From Marinicauda algicola (GTDB lineage: Bacteria; Pseudomonadota; Alphaproteobacteria; Caulobacterales; Maricaulaceae): 64,000 nt of DNA. Of the stretch, positions 48,313 to 57,751 are shown in pieces. The position numbers and the translations under genes are program-made. Every line of letters begins with the position of its first letter. The first letter of the stretch is position 1. The stretch lies in assembly GCF_017161425.1 (NCBI RefSeq), contig NZ_CP071057.1, forward strand, positions 1,861,501-1,925,500, given 5' to 3'. The notes below the pieces were generated by a model. The model made no database searches. It had not been told where the DNA came from and worked only from the letters and a program-made list of their open reading frames with translations.

Positions 48313-49467
48313 CTAAGCGCCGGTCGGACTGTTGCCCTGCTGAGCGAGGGCGGCGCGTTCGCGGGCAAGACCTGCGTGGCCCGGGAAGCGCCTGCAGCCC
48401 GCCTCGAGCACCCGCAGACACGGCTCCGGTCCCAGCAGTATCGCGAGGCGCCGTGCCGCGGTCAGCCAGTCCCCCGCCGAAAGGGCCGGGGCCGCCTCGT
48501 CCGCGGCCGCGCCGTCGTTCCGGACGAACGCCGACACGAAGCGATGAGCCTGTTCGATCTCCTGCCTCTGCGCCTCGGTCAGGGGCAGGACCATCGGCGA
48601 TCCGTCGACCGCGATCTGCGGCGCATGGTGTTCGGGCACCGGTGAAAACCCGGCGCGCGCGAGGCTGTCGTGCGCATCTGCCCCGCTGCCATGCAGGGCG
48701 AACAGGGCGATGAAGCGGTGCAGGACCCGGCCCGATCGCCGCACCCGGTGCGGCAGATCGGGATCGGCCGCGCGCGCGAGCCAGGGCGAGATCTCCGCAA
48801 GCCGCTGTTCGGGAGCCCAAGGGTGGCGTCCGTACATCCGGCTCGGAAACTTCAACGCCGTGGTGCTGGCGATGCTGGCAACGGTAAGGCTCGGCAGGCG
48901 GAAGAATTTCGACCACATGAAGACGTCCGAGGTGCGCGCCTCCACCGGCGCGCAGGTCCAGCCGTCGGCCAGGCGCAGATAGGCCGAGCGCCGGTAGGCC
49001 ACGTAGTTGATGCCTGCGCTGAGCGGCGCCTGGCTGGCACAGGCCGCACGCATGACGTGCGTGCCGTGATTGATCGGCCACCACTCGAGTCCGCCATCGG
49101 GACTGAGCCGCGCCGGGGCCTGGTTGGCCCACTCCGCGCGCTCGAGAAGCGCGACCATCTGCGCCAGGTGCGAGTTCAGCCAGATATCGTCATCGCTGAG
49201 ATGACAGATGAACTCCGCCTCGCTCTCGCGGATCACCGGATCGCGATAGCGCTCTCCGAAGCGCTCGCCCTTGGGGTGGCGATAGACCCGCACGCGCGGC
49301 TCCTGCTCGCAGATCGCCTCGAGTATCCGGTCGGTACGCGGCGGCGCGCCGTCGCAGATGACCGCCATCTCCCACTCGGTGAAGCTCTGGGCGCGCACGC
49401 TGGCGATCGACGCGAACAGCGCATCGGCATGATCGTGGGTCGGGCACAGGACGAGAACCTTCGCCAT
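48313..49467 (-). CDS. Glycosyltransferase family 2 protein
   Basis: A 384-residue soluble GT-A glycosyltransferase. It starts with VLVLCPTHDHADALFASIAS and carries HLSDDDIW near residue 95 (the DxD nucleotide-sugar motif). The C-terminal 150 residues are helical and not clearly assigned. With the RmlC-like gene and a tiny ORF upstream on the same strand, it forms a small sugar-related group within flagellar genes; a role in surface polysaccharide or flagellin glycosylation is possible but unproven. Confidence 0.8.
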   Translation of the reverse strand: MAKVLVLCPTHDHADALFASIASVRAQSFTEWEMAVICDGAPPRTDRILEAICEQEPRVRVYRHPKGERFGERYRDPVIRESEAEFICHLSDDDIWLNSHLAQMVALLERAEWANQAPARLSPDGGLEWWPINHGTHVMRAACASQAPLSAGINYVAYRRSAYLRLADGWTCAPVEARTSDVFMWSKFFRLPSLTVASIASTTALKFPSRMYGRHPWAPEQRLAEISPWLARAADPDLPHRVRRSGRVLHRFIALFALHGSGADAHDSLARAGFSPVPEHHAPQIAVDGSPMVLPLTEAQRQEIEQAHRFVSAFVRNDGAAADEAAPALSAGDWLTAARRLAILLGPEPCLRVLEAGCRRFPGHAGLARERAALAQQGNSPTGA

Positions 49468-49470
49468 CGC

Positions 49471-49584
49471 TCACGCGGACAGGCCGGCGAGCGCGCGCAG
49501 GCGCGCCAGATGATCGGGTAACAGGCGCAGCTCGCGCACCGGCGTGAATTCGGTCGACACCTCGATGCGCCGCTGCGACCTCAT
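49471..49584 (-). CDS. Possible 37-aa coupled ORF
   Basis: A 37-residue ORF that begins MRSQRRIEVSTEF. Its ATG overlaps the TGA of the RmlC-like gene (ATGA), and its TGA lies 3 bp before the glycosyltransferase ATG, so it tiles the junction precisely. It is Arg/Leu-rich and basic, with no recognised domain. It may be a real microprotein, the remnant of a larger gene or a translational bridge. Confidence 0.35.
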   Translation of the reverse strand: MRSQRRIEVSTEFTPVRELRLLPDHLARLRALAGLSA

Positions 49585-50129
49585 CGCAGGCGCGCCTCAT
49601 ATGCCGCGACCAGCGCCCTGAAGCTGCCGGCATTGCGGTCGCGCTCGGACAGGAGCGGATCGGTGATGTCCGGCCAGTCCAGCCCGATCTCCGGGTCGTC
49701 CCAGCGGCAGCCGATCTCGTCGGACATGTCCCAGGGATGAGAGAGGCCCCAGACCATCTTGTTTTTCTCGCGAATGTAGAACCCGTGCAGGATGCCGGGC
49801 CGGATGAGGACCCAGCAGAGCCGCTCTCCCGTCAGGGACACGATGCCGCCCTTGCCGTAATGCGGGCTGTCCGGGCGAAGGTCGCGCAGGGCAAGCAGCA
49901 TCTCGCCTTCGAATACGATGATGAAATCGGCATGCAGGGGGTGGATGTGCATGCCACGCAACACGTTCGCCCCGTTCACGGCAATGTTCCACTGCCTGAG
50001 CGGTGGAAGCTCCGGCCATTGGTCGCGGTACAGCTCGCTCAGCCAGCCGCGATCGTCGGGATGGACGGTGAGTTTGCCGAAATCGCTCCTCCAGGGAATT
50101 TCCCCGCTGAGCACTTCAAGCTCTTCCAT
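49581..50129 (-). CDS. RmlC-like cupin (dTDP-4-dehydrorhamnose 3,5-epimerase family)
   Basis: A 182-residue cupin with the epimerase layout: DDRGWLSELYRDQW, the His motif in VLRGMHIHPLHADFI, GILHGFY, and a C-terminal CRWDDPEIGLDWP followed by LSERDRNAGSF, which is typical of RmlC. RmlC makes dTDP-L-rhamnose precursors; some relatives epimerise or isomerise other nucleotide sugars. No rmlA, rmlB or rmlD is adjacent. It probably supplies a sugar for the neighbouring glycosyltransferase. Confidence 0.8.
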   Translation of the reverse strand: MEELEVLSGEIPWRSDFGKLTVHPDDRGWLSELYRDQWPELPPLRQWNIAVNGANVLRGMHIHPLHADFIIVFEGEMLLALRDLRPDSPHYGKGGIVSLTGERLCWVLIRPGILHGFYIREKNKMVWGLSHPWDMSDEIGCRWDDPEIGLDWPDITDPLLSERDRNAGSFRALVAAYEARLR

Positions 50130-50295
50130 CCGCCCTCCCTTGCCGCCTGGTCATGCCCTGTAGAACCTTGCCGGAATTCGGTGCAGCGGTGAAGGGCATC
50201 GCCCGGAGAAATTGAATTGTCCCGCGTTGACCGTGCTTCATCGCCCGTTCCGCCGCCACGCGCAGGCTGGCAGGATTGTCATGCGAGGCGGGCCG

Positions 50296-50622
50296 CTAGC
50301 GTCCGCCGTACCTGCGCTTGACCCAGAAGATCGCCGCGATCGCGGCGAAGTAGAGGAAGGGCCGAAGCGTGGCGGCCAGCCCGTGCTCGTCCAGGCGCGC
50401 GAGTGCCAGACTCATGGCATAGTTCAGCGGCACGTTCTCGGTCGCCATGACGAGACCGGCAAAGCGGATAGCCAGGTCGATCGCATAGGCGATCAGCGCA
50501 GCCGCGGTAATCTGGCTCCAGCGCGTCATGACGAGCGCGGCGACGATCGCGGCCATGATCAGCACCATCCAGTCCAGGAACTGGAAGCCGGCCGACAGCC
50601 GTTCGACGAGTTCTGCGATCAT
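50296..50622 (-). CDS. Small membrane protein of unknown function (108 aa)
   Basis: A 108-residue protein with about three hydrophobic segments (FLDWMVLIMAAIVAALVM, ITAAALIAYAIDLAIRFAGL and LYFAAIAAIFWV) and a basic C-terminus (KRRYGGR). It follows flhG on the same strand after 74 bp. No family is recognised. The genes flhF and flhG upstream place it beside flagellar polarity genes, but a flagellar role is only a guess. Confidence 0.65.
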   Translation of the reverse strand: MIAELVERLSAGFQFLDWMVLIMAAIVAALVMTRWSQITAAALIAYAIDLAIRFAGLVMATENVPLNYAMSLALARLDEHGLAATLRPFLYFAAIAAIFWVKRRYGGR

Positions 50623-50696
50623 GCCCCTCCCCCCGGAAGGTCCCCACCGCGGCCCGGCGGCCGCTCCGGCCAGTTAGAGGCGGCAGGCGCGCGCGG

Positions 50697-51524
50697 TCAA
50701 GCGCGGCCGCGTTCCTCCACCCCTTCGGCAAGGCGCCAGGCCAGGGTCTCGATGTCCTTGGCCGCGGCGGTCGAGGGCGAGCGCACGCCGAGAAGACTCT
50801 GGGCACGAATGGCGAGGCCGACATTGGGATCGCGGCGCACGATGCCGGCGAGCGGAGGAGTGAAGCCGAGGAAACTCTCGCAGGTGCGGGCGAAGGTGCG
50901 GTAGGCGCCCTCGGCCGCGGCCTTGTCGGGCGCGTTGTTGACCACGACGAAAGGCGAGGCGCCCTCGTCGCGCATGCGCAGCGTCTTCACGAAGGCATAG
51001 GCATCGGTCAGCGAGGTCGGCTCGTCGGAGATCACCACGACCACATCGTCCGCGGCCACGGCGAGGCGCACCGTCGCCCGGTCGGCTCCCGCGGCGAGGT
51101 CCAGTATCGTGCGGTCATAGCTCATCGAGGCGGCCGCGAGGCCGGCCGCGAGATTGTTGACACTCGCAAGCTCGAGACTCGCCAGCGCCGCCGAACCGGA
51201 GCGGCCGGAGATGACGTCGAACCCGCCCTTCTTCTCCGAACCGCCGGCGGCGGGCGCGATGGCCTCGGACAGCGTCATCGTACCCGCGATCACCGTGGCG
51301 ATGTCGCCGGGCGGATTGAGCCCCAGCTGGACGTCGACATTGGCCATCCCCAGATCGGCGTCGACGAGGAGCACGCGCTCGCCGACCCGCGAGAAGGCGC
51401 GCGCAAGCGAGGTGGCCACGACGGTCTTGCCGACCCCGCCCTTGCCGGAGGCGACGGCGACGACCGGCCCGGCCGTGCGCGGCTCGGCTTCGGAGAACGG
51501 GCTCGCGGCGGGGATCGCGTTCAT
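50697..51524 (-). CDS. flhG: MinD/ParA-type ATPase FlhG (FleN)
   Basis: A 275-residue SIMIBI ATPase. The deviant Walker A is SGKGGVGKT near residue 27, the switch is LLVDADLGMANVDVQLG, and a later VVVISDEPTSLTDAYAFVKT block is typical of FlhG/FleN. It limits flagellar number and works with FlhF at the pole. The ATG overlaps the flhF stop (4 bp). It lacks the usual C-terminal membrane-targeting helix seen in MinD, as expected of FlhG. Confidence 0.9.
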   Translation of the reverse strand: MNAIPAASPFSEAEPRTAGPVVAVASGKGGVGKTVVATSLARAFSRVGERVLLVDADLGMANVDVQLGLNPPGDIATVIAGTMTLSEAIAPAAGGSEKKGGFDVISGRSGSAALASLELASVNNLAAGLAAASMSYDRTILDLAAGADRATVRLAVAADDVVVVISDEPTSLTDAYAFVKTLRMRDEGASPFVVVNNAPDKAAAEGAYRTFARTCESFLGFTPPLAGIVRRDPNVGLAIRAQSLLGVRSPSTAAAKDIETLAWRLAEGVEERGRA

Positions 51525-52516
51525 GGCAGATCGTCCTCGTACCAGTCGATCGCGAAGTCATCGAGCAGCGCGCGCGCGATCCGCAGCGCCGTCGCGGGCG
51601 CGAGCCCGGATCCGATATAGGGGGAGGCGGAAATGTGCGCGTAGGCGAGGCCCGCCTCCCCCACGCCGACGAGCCCGCCGAGCCGGCGCGCGATGTCGAG
51701 CTTGGTCACTATGGCGCGTCCGGTGCCGACCGAGGCGAGGAGCGCGGCCGCATCCTCCGCATCGCCCGGGGCGAGCCCGGCCTCGATCACCGCGATCATC
51801 TCCGCATCGGCCGCGGCGGCGAGATCGGCAAGCCCCTGCAGCTCGTCGAGTTCGTAGGGGTTGACCGCCGGGGCGTCGATCAGGACCGGGCCTGGGGGCA
51901 GATCGTCCATGACGAGCGCGAGTTCGCGCCCGCCCTGCACGGTCTCCAAGCGCACCTTCAGGGCGGCGGCATAGGCGGCGAGCTGCTCGCCGGCGCCCGC
52001 GCCCTCGTCGGCGCCGATCACGACCGGCGCCTCGCCGGCCGCGACCATCCGCGCGCAGACCTTCGCGAGCGCCGAGGACTTTCCGGCCCCCGGCCCGCCG
52101 GCAAAAAGCAGCGGGCGCTGCGGGCGCGTCTCGATCGGATGCACCGCGTAGCGCGCGTCGATGGCGCGGGCGAGCGTCGCCGTGGCTTCGCCGTCTTCCA
52201 GCGTCAGCGCCGCGTCCATGAGCGCCTCGGCAGCCTTCTCGGGAATCGCGTGCCAGGACAGCGCGCGGGCGATCCTGGTGGCCCCTCCGGCGCTGTCGCC
52301 GCGCGCCTTCGCGCGCTCGGCGTCGCGGCGCTTCATCGCGGCTTCGGCGGTTTCGGGCGAACTCGTCACCGAAGCGCGCTCGGCCGCGGCACGTACCTCG
52401 ACCCCGCCGCCCGGGGCATCCCCTGTCGCGATGATCACCGCATCCGGACCCATCTCGCGGCGCACGGCGGCCATCGCGTCGGAGAGCGTCCTGCCGGTGA
52501 AGGTGCGCAGCCGCAT
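51521..52516 (-). CDS. flhF: SRP-type GTPase FlhF
   Basis: A 331-residue FlhF. The N-terminus begins MRLRTFTGRTLSDAMAAVRR, a family hallmark. The GTPase domain follows from about residue 130, with LLFAGGPGAGKSSALAKV (P-loop), a D(A)PAV segment that replaces the SRP G3, and TKLDIARRLGGLVGV (G4, TKLD). FlhF fixes the polar site of flagellar assembly. It is coupled to flhG downstream and 11 bp behind the remnant of flhA. The middle of the GTPase is somewhat divergent (VVIGADEGAG in place of the usual G2), which may affect activity. Confidence 0.88.
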   Translation of the reverse strand: MRLRTFTGRTLSDAMAAVRREMGPDAVIIATGDAPGGGVEVRAAAERASVTSSPETAEAAMKRRDAERAKARGDSAGGATRIARALSWHAIPEKAAEALMDAALTLEDGEATATLARAIDARYAVHPIETRPQRPLLFAGGPGAGKSSALAKVCARMVAAGEAPVVIGADEGAGAGEQLAAYAAALKVRLETVQGGRELALVMDDLPPGPVLIDAPAVNPYELDELQGLADLAAAADAEMIAVIEAGLAPGDAEDAAALLASVGTGRAIVTKLDIARRLGGLVGVGEAGLAYAHISASPYIGSGLAPATALRIARALLDDFAIDWYEDDLP

Positions 52517-52527
52517 CGCTTACCTCT

Positions 52528-53306
52528 TCAGACCTGGCCCAGCGTCTTCAGCTTGGCACTCGGGTGGATCTCGTTCTGGCTGATGACCGTGGTCTGCGGC
52601 CGGAAGCGCTCGGTCAGGGAGCGCACATAGGGCCTGATTCCCGGGCTCGTGAGGAGGACGGGAACATCGCCCGTCGCGCCGGCGCGCTCGAAGGCGTCGC
52701 GCACATGGGCGACGAAATCGCGAAGCCTGGTCGGGGCGAGAGCGAGCTGGCGCCGGTCGCCATCCCCGATCATCGCCTCGGCGAAGGCCTGCTCCCACTG
52801 CGGCGACAGGGTGAGCACGGGCAGCGTGCCGTCCGGGCCCTTGTTGGCGTGGCAGATCTGGCGGGCGAGGCGCGCGCGCACGTGCTCGGTAATGGTGTCG
52901 AGATTCTGCGTCGCGCCGGACGCTTCCGCGATACCCTCCACGATCCCAGCCAGGTCCCGGATCGAGACCCGCTCCTTGAGCAGGTTCTGCAGCACGCGCT
53001 GGATGCCCGCCCGGGTTATCTGGGAGGGCGTGATCTCGTCGACGAGGCTCTTGTGCTCCTTCGACAGGCCGGCGAGCAGCTTCTCCACCTCCGCATAGGA
53101 AAGAAGATCGGCCATGTTGTCGCGCAGGATCTCGGTGAGATGGGTCACCAGCACCGCGGCCGGGTCGACGATGGTGTAGCCGCGGAACGTCGCCTCCTCG
53201 CGCAAGCCCTCCTCGATCCAGGTGGCCGGCAGGCCGAAGGCGGGCTCCTTGACATGGGTGCCGGGCATGTCGACCTGGCGCCCCGTGGGGTCCATCACCA
53301 GGAGGG
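52528..53306 (-). pseudogene. flhA: Truncated flhA (C-terminal third only)
   Basis: About 259 codons of the cytoplasmic C-terminal domain of FlhA, the export-gate protein. Landmarks are EPAFGLPATWIEEGLREEA, VLVTHLTEILRDNMADLL, the FlhA-specific LQNLLKERVSIRDLAGIVE and the C-terminal PVLLTSPGIRPYVRSL. In a full-length FlhA (about 700 residues) roughly 440 residues, with all the membrane helices, should precede this. They are missing: the frame enters an IS element at 53307 and meets a stop within six codons. It starts directly upstream of flhF. Either an IS-driven deletion or an assembly join explains it. Confidence 0.85.
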
Positions 53307-53336
53307 TGTAGATATGTACAATTCAGCGAGACACCT
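53307..53336 (+). repeat. Left inverted repeat of the IS
   Basis: Begins TGTAGATATG and ends CAGCGAGACACCT. Pairs with 54278-54306, identical over the last 13 bases and matching with two one-base gaps elsewhere. Confidence 0.8.
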
Positions 53337-53373
53337 TCTTTAATATCCCCGCTGGGGAAGGAAGGTGGTTTCA

Positions 53374-54267
53374 ATGAACAGCGATCAGCGAGAGATTCAA
53401 CGCAAACTTCGGGTTTTGCAGCATGCCGACAGAAACGGTGATGTGAGCAAGACATGTCGGTATTTCGGGATCGGGCGTGCGAGCTTTTATCGATGGCGCA
53501 AAGCCTATGCAGACAAGGGTGATGCCGGCCTGCTTGTCGCCCGTTCTGTGCCACATAATCATCCCAACAAGATGCCACCTGAGGTCGAAGACAAGATCCT
53601 TCATCTTCGACGAACGTATCATCTCGGACCGATCCGGATCGTCTGGTACCTTGAGCGCTATCACGCCATCAAAGTATCCGACGCAGGAGTCTATCGCACC
53701 CTCAAGCGTCATGGACTGAACCGCCTGCCTCGGGGGACCCGATTGAGAAAGGTGCACACCCAGCGCTACAACAAGCAGGTGCCGGGCCATCATATCCAGA
53801 TGGATGTCAAGTTCCTGATCTTCAGAGGAAAACAGGGCCAGAAGGTCAAGCGTTACCAGTACACAGCGATTGACGACGCCACGCGGGTGCGCGCCTTGAA
53901 AGTTTACAAGCGCCACACTCAGGCGAGCGCCATCGATTTCGTGGATCACATCGTCGAGAAGTTTCCATTCCGCATCCAACAGATACGCACCGACAATGGT
54001 CATGAGTTCCAGGCCAAGTTCCATTGGCATGTCGAGGACAAGGGTATCCGCCACGTTTACATCAAGCCGAGCAGCCCTCAGCTCAACGGCAAAGTGGAGC
54101 GCTCACATCGATCAGACCAGCAGGAGTTCTACCAGTTGTTGTCGTACAAAGACGATGTCGATCTGGAAGCCAAGCTCGACGAATGGGAGCGCTTCTATAA
54201 CTTCGCCAGACCACATGGAGCCTTTGGAGGAAAAACACCTTACGAGGCGCTCCGGGAACGGCTATAA
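53374..54267 (+). CDS. IS481-family DDE transposase
   Basis: A 297-residue transposase. An N-terminal HTH (about residues 10-60: CRYFGIGRASFYRWRKAYA) is followed by a second HTH-like segment and the rve integrase core. The DDE residues are in IQMDVKF (D), IRTDNGHEF (D) and LNGKVERSHRS (E). It appears intact and possibly active. ATG at 53374 follows AAGGTGG; a GTG nine bases earlier is also open. Codon use is less GC-rich than the flagellar genes around it. Confidence 0.9.
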   Translation: MNSDQREIQRKLRVLQHADRNGDVSKTCRYFGIGRASFYRWRKAYADKGDAGLLVARSVPHNHPNKMPPEVEDKILHLRRTYHLGPIRIVWYLERYHAIKVSDAGVYRTLKRHGLNRLPRGTRLRKVHTQRYNKQVPGHHIQMDVKFLIFRGKQGQKVKRYQYTAIDDATRVRALKVYKRHTQASAIDFVDHIVEKFPFRIQQIRTDNGHEFQAKFHWHVEDKGIRHVYIKPSSPQLNGKVERSHRSDQQEFYQLLSYKDDVDLEAKLDEWERFYNFARPHGAFGGKTPYEALRERL

Positions 54268-54277
54268 TCCTACCGTC

Positions 54278-54301
54278 AGGTGTCTCGCTGATTGGTCCAT
54301 A

Positions 54302-54306
<5 letters not shown>
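54278..54306 (-). repeat. Right inverted repeat of the IS
   Basis: On the minus strand begins TGTAATATGGACC and ends CAGCGAGACACCT. It contains the flbD stop codon (TAA at 54304-54302). Confidence 0.8.
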
Positions 54307-55624
<1,318 letters not shown>

Positions 55625-55659
55625 TGGTCAGTCTCCTTCATCTCGCGAACAGCGGCGCT

Positions 55660-56031
55660 TCAGCCCGCGTCGCCGTCCTTGATGATTTCCGTCATGGTCA
55701 CGCCGAGACGGTCTTCCACGACAACCACCTCGCCGCGGGCGACCAGGCGGTTGTTCACGTAGATGTCGATGGCCTCGCCCACCTTGCGGTCGAGCTCCAG
55801 CACCGAGCCCGAGGACAGCTTCAGCAGCGAGTTCACGTCGATATGCGCCTTGCCGAGCACCGCGGAGATGTTGACCGGCACGTCATAGACCGGCTGCAGG
55901 TCGACCGCGGTGCGCGCCTCCTCGTCGACCAGCGACTGGCCGGTCCCGCTGTGGGCGACGTCCTGGCCGGCGCCCTTCGGCGCCGCGTCCTGTTCCAGGT
56001 TCGGCAGGTTCAGTTCCTTGTCGTCAGCCAT
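55660..56031 (-). CDS. fliN: Flagellar motor switch protein FliN
   Basis: A 123-residue FliN. A Glu/Gly-rich N-terminal tail precedes the SpoA-type core: YDVPVNISAVLGKAHIDVNS, LLKLSSGSVLELDRKVGE, IDIYVNNRLVARGEVVVVED. It forms the lower C-ring and controls rotation direction. It sits between fliH and flbD in the fliF operon order. Confidence 0.94.
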   Translation of the reverse strand: MADDKELNLPNLEQDAAPKGAGQDVAHSGTGQSLVDEEARTAVDLQPVYDVPVNISAVLGKAHIDVNSLLKLSSGSVLELDRKVGEAIDIYVNNRLVARGEVVVVEDRLGVTMTEIIKDGDAG

Positions 56032-56046
56032 GACGGCCCCTTCTCA

Positions 56047-56706
56047 TCACGCGGCCGCGCCGCCGGACGTGGCGGACGCGGACTGGGATTGTTCGTCGGC
56101 CGGACGGGCCAGCCATTTCTCGATCGCTTCGGCGATGCGGGATTCGATATCGGCCGCGGTGCGCTCGATGATGCCGGCGCGCCATTCGAGCACGCAGTCG
56201 CCGACCGCGACCTCCTCGTCGGCGCGCACCACGACCGCACCCTCGAACCCCATCTTCTCGGCCGCCTCGTAGAGCCGGTCGGCGACCGGCTCTGCGAGAT
56301 GGGGCGCGACGCGCACCGCGATGCGCGGCTCGGAGCGCAGGTCGGCGAGCGCCTCCCGGACGCATTCGGTGATGGTGTCCTCGCCGTAGGCTTCGAGCGC
56401 CTTGCCCGCGATTCGCGCGGCCGCGGCCGCCGCCAGGCGCGCCGCGTCCTCGCGCAGGCGGGCGGATTCCTGGTCCATGCGCGACAGGATCGACTGGAGT
56501 CGCCCGGTGAGCTGTTTCAGCGCCTCGGCGGCCTCGCGCGAGGCCTGGGCCTCCTCGCTCGTCCTCGCCGCCGCCGCGGCGGCGCTGGCCTCGGCCTCGA
56601 GCTCCTCGCGGGTGAAGATGTTCTTCACGCGCTCCCCGTCGCGCAGCACCGTGCCGTCCTCTGCGAAGACCCGGTCGAAGGCGAAGGGTTTGTAGGCCTG
56701 GCTCAT
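56047..56706 (-). CDS. fliH: Flagellar assembly protein FliH (FlbE)
   Basis: A 219-residue FliH-type protein. A basic N-terminus (SQAYKPFAFDRVFAEDG) is followed by a long Ala/Glu/Arg coiled coil (about residues 30-115), then a compact domain (ALADLRSEPRIAVRVAPHLA) resembling the peripheral stalk of F/V-ATPases. It regulates FliI; Caulobacter calls it FlbE. Position between fliG and fliN supports the call, since sequence is weakly conserved. Confidence 0.85.
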   Translation of the reverse strand: MSQAYKPFAFDRVFAEDGTVLRDGERVKNIFTREELEAEASAAAAAARTSEEAQASREAAEALKQLTGRLQSILSRMDQESARLREDAARLAAAAAARIAGKALEAYGEDTITECVREALADLRSEPRIAVRVAPHLAEPVADRLYEAAEKMGFEGAVVVRADEEVAVGDCVLEWRAGIIERTAADIESRIAEAIEKWLARPADEQSQSASATSGGAAA

Positions 56707-56716
56707 GGAACGCTTC

Positions 56717-57748
56717 CTAGTAGATCAGCTCGTCCTCGCCGCCGCCGTCGGCGATGAGGATTTCGCCCTTGGCCGCGAGGTCCTTGGCGAGATTGACCAT
56801 GTTGGTCTGGGCGGCATCGACGTCCTTCAGCCTGACCGGCCCCATGGAGGCCATGTCCTCGCGCAGGATCTTCGCCGCGCGTTCGGACATGTTGGAGAAG
56901 AACAGGTCGCGCAGCGTGTCGGAGGCGCCCTTGAGCGCGAGGCCGAGCTCGTCCTTGTTGACGTTCCTGAGCAGCGTCTGGACGCCTTGCGGATCGAGCT
57001 TTCCGAGATCCTCGAACACGAACATGAGCGAACGAATCTTCTCGGCGCTGTCGCGGTTGCGCTCCTCGAGGGCGGCCAGGAAGCGGTTCTCGGTCTGCCG
57101 GTCGAAATTGTTGAAGATGTCGGCCATCATCTCGTGGCTGTCCTGCTTGGACGTGCGCGCGAGGTTGGACATGAATTCGGTCCGGAGGGTCTCCTCGATC
57201 TTGTCGAGGATCTCGCGCTGGACCGGCTCCATCCGGAGCATGCGCATGACCACCTCGAGCGCGAAGTCCTCGGGCAGCGCGGCGAGCACGCGCGCGCCGT
57301 GCTCGGGCCCCACCTTGGACAGCACCACCGCGACGGTCTGCGGATATTCGTTCTTGAGATAGTTGGCGAGGACGACCTCGTTCACGTTGCCGAGCTTGTC
57401 CCACATGGTCCGGCCGGCCGGGCCGCGCAGCTCCTCCATGATGGTTTCCACCCGGTCCTCGTCGAGGAAGGAGGAGAGGAGCTTCTGCGTGCGCTCGATC
57501 GAGCCCATGATCGAGCCGGTCGTCGACATCGACCCGACGAACTCCAGGATCAGCTTCTCGACCGCTCCCGCGCTGACCTGTCCCAGCGTGGCCATGGCCT
57601 GGGAGACGATGCGGATTTCCTCCTCGTCCATCTGCTCCCAGAGCGCGGCCTGCTCCTCGCCGAGGGCCATCAGGATGACGGCGGCCTTCTCCGCACCGTT
57701 CAGCTTGGAGGGATCGTCGATGGTGCGCTTCTTCAGTGCAGTGGTCAT
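56717..57748 (-). CDS. fliG: Flagellar motor switch protein FliG
   Basis: A 343-residue FliG of normal length. The N-terminal domain ([20 protein letters not shown]) binds FliF, the middle contains the [12 protein letters not shown] (EHPQ-like) motif, and the C-terminal torque domain has [20 protein letters not shown] and the charged ridge near [20 protein letters not shown]. It couples the C-ring to the stator. It starts 3 bp before the fliF stop in transcription order. Confidence 0.96.
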   Translation of the reverse strand: MTTALKKRTIDDPSKLNGAEKAAVILMALGEEQAALWEQMDEEEIRIVSQAMATLGQVSAGAVEKLILEFVGSMSTTGSIMGSIERTQKLLSSFLDEDRVETIMEELRGPAGRTMWDKLGNVNEVVLANYLKNEYPQTVAVVLSKVGPEHGARVLAALPEDFALEVVMRMLRMEPVQREILDKIEETLRTEFMSNLARTSKQDSHEMMADIFNNFDRQTENRFLAALEERNRDSAEKIRSLMFVFEDLGKLDPQGVQTLLRNVNKDELGLALKGASDTLRDLFFSNMSERAAKILREDMASMGPVRLKDVDAAQTNMVNLAKDLAAKGEILIADGGGEDELIY

Positions 57749-57751
57749 CTC

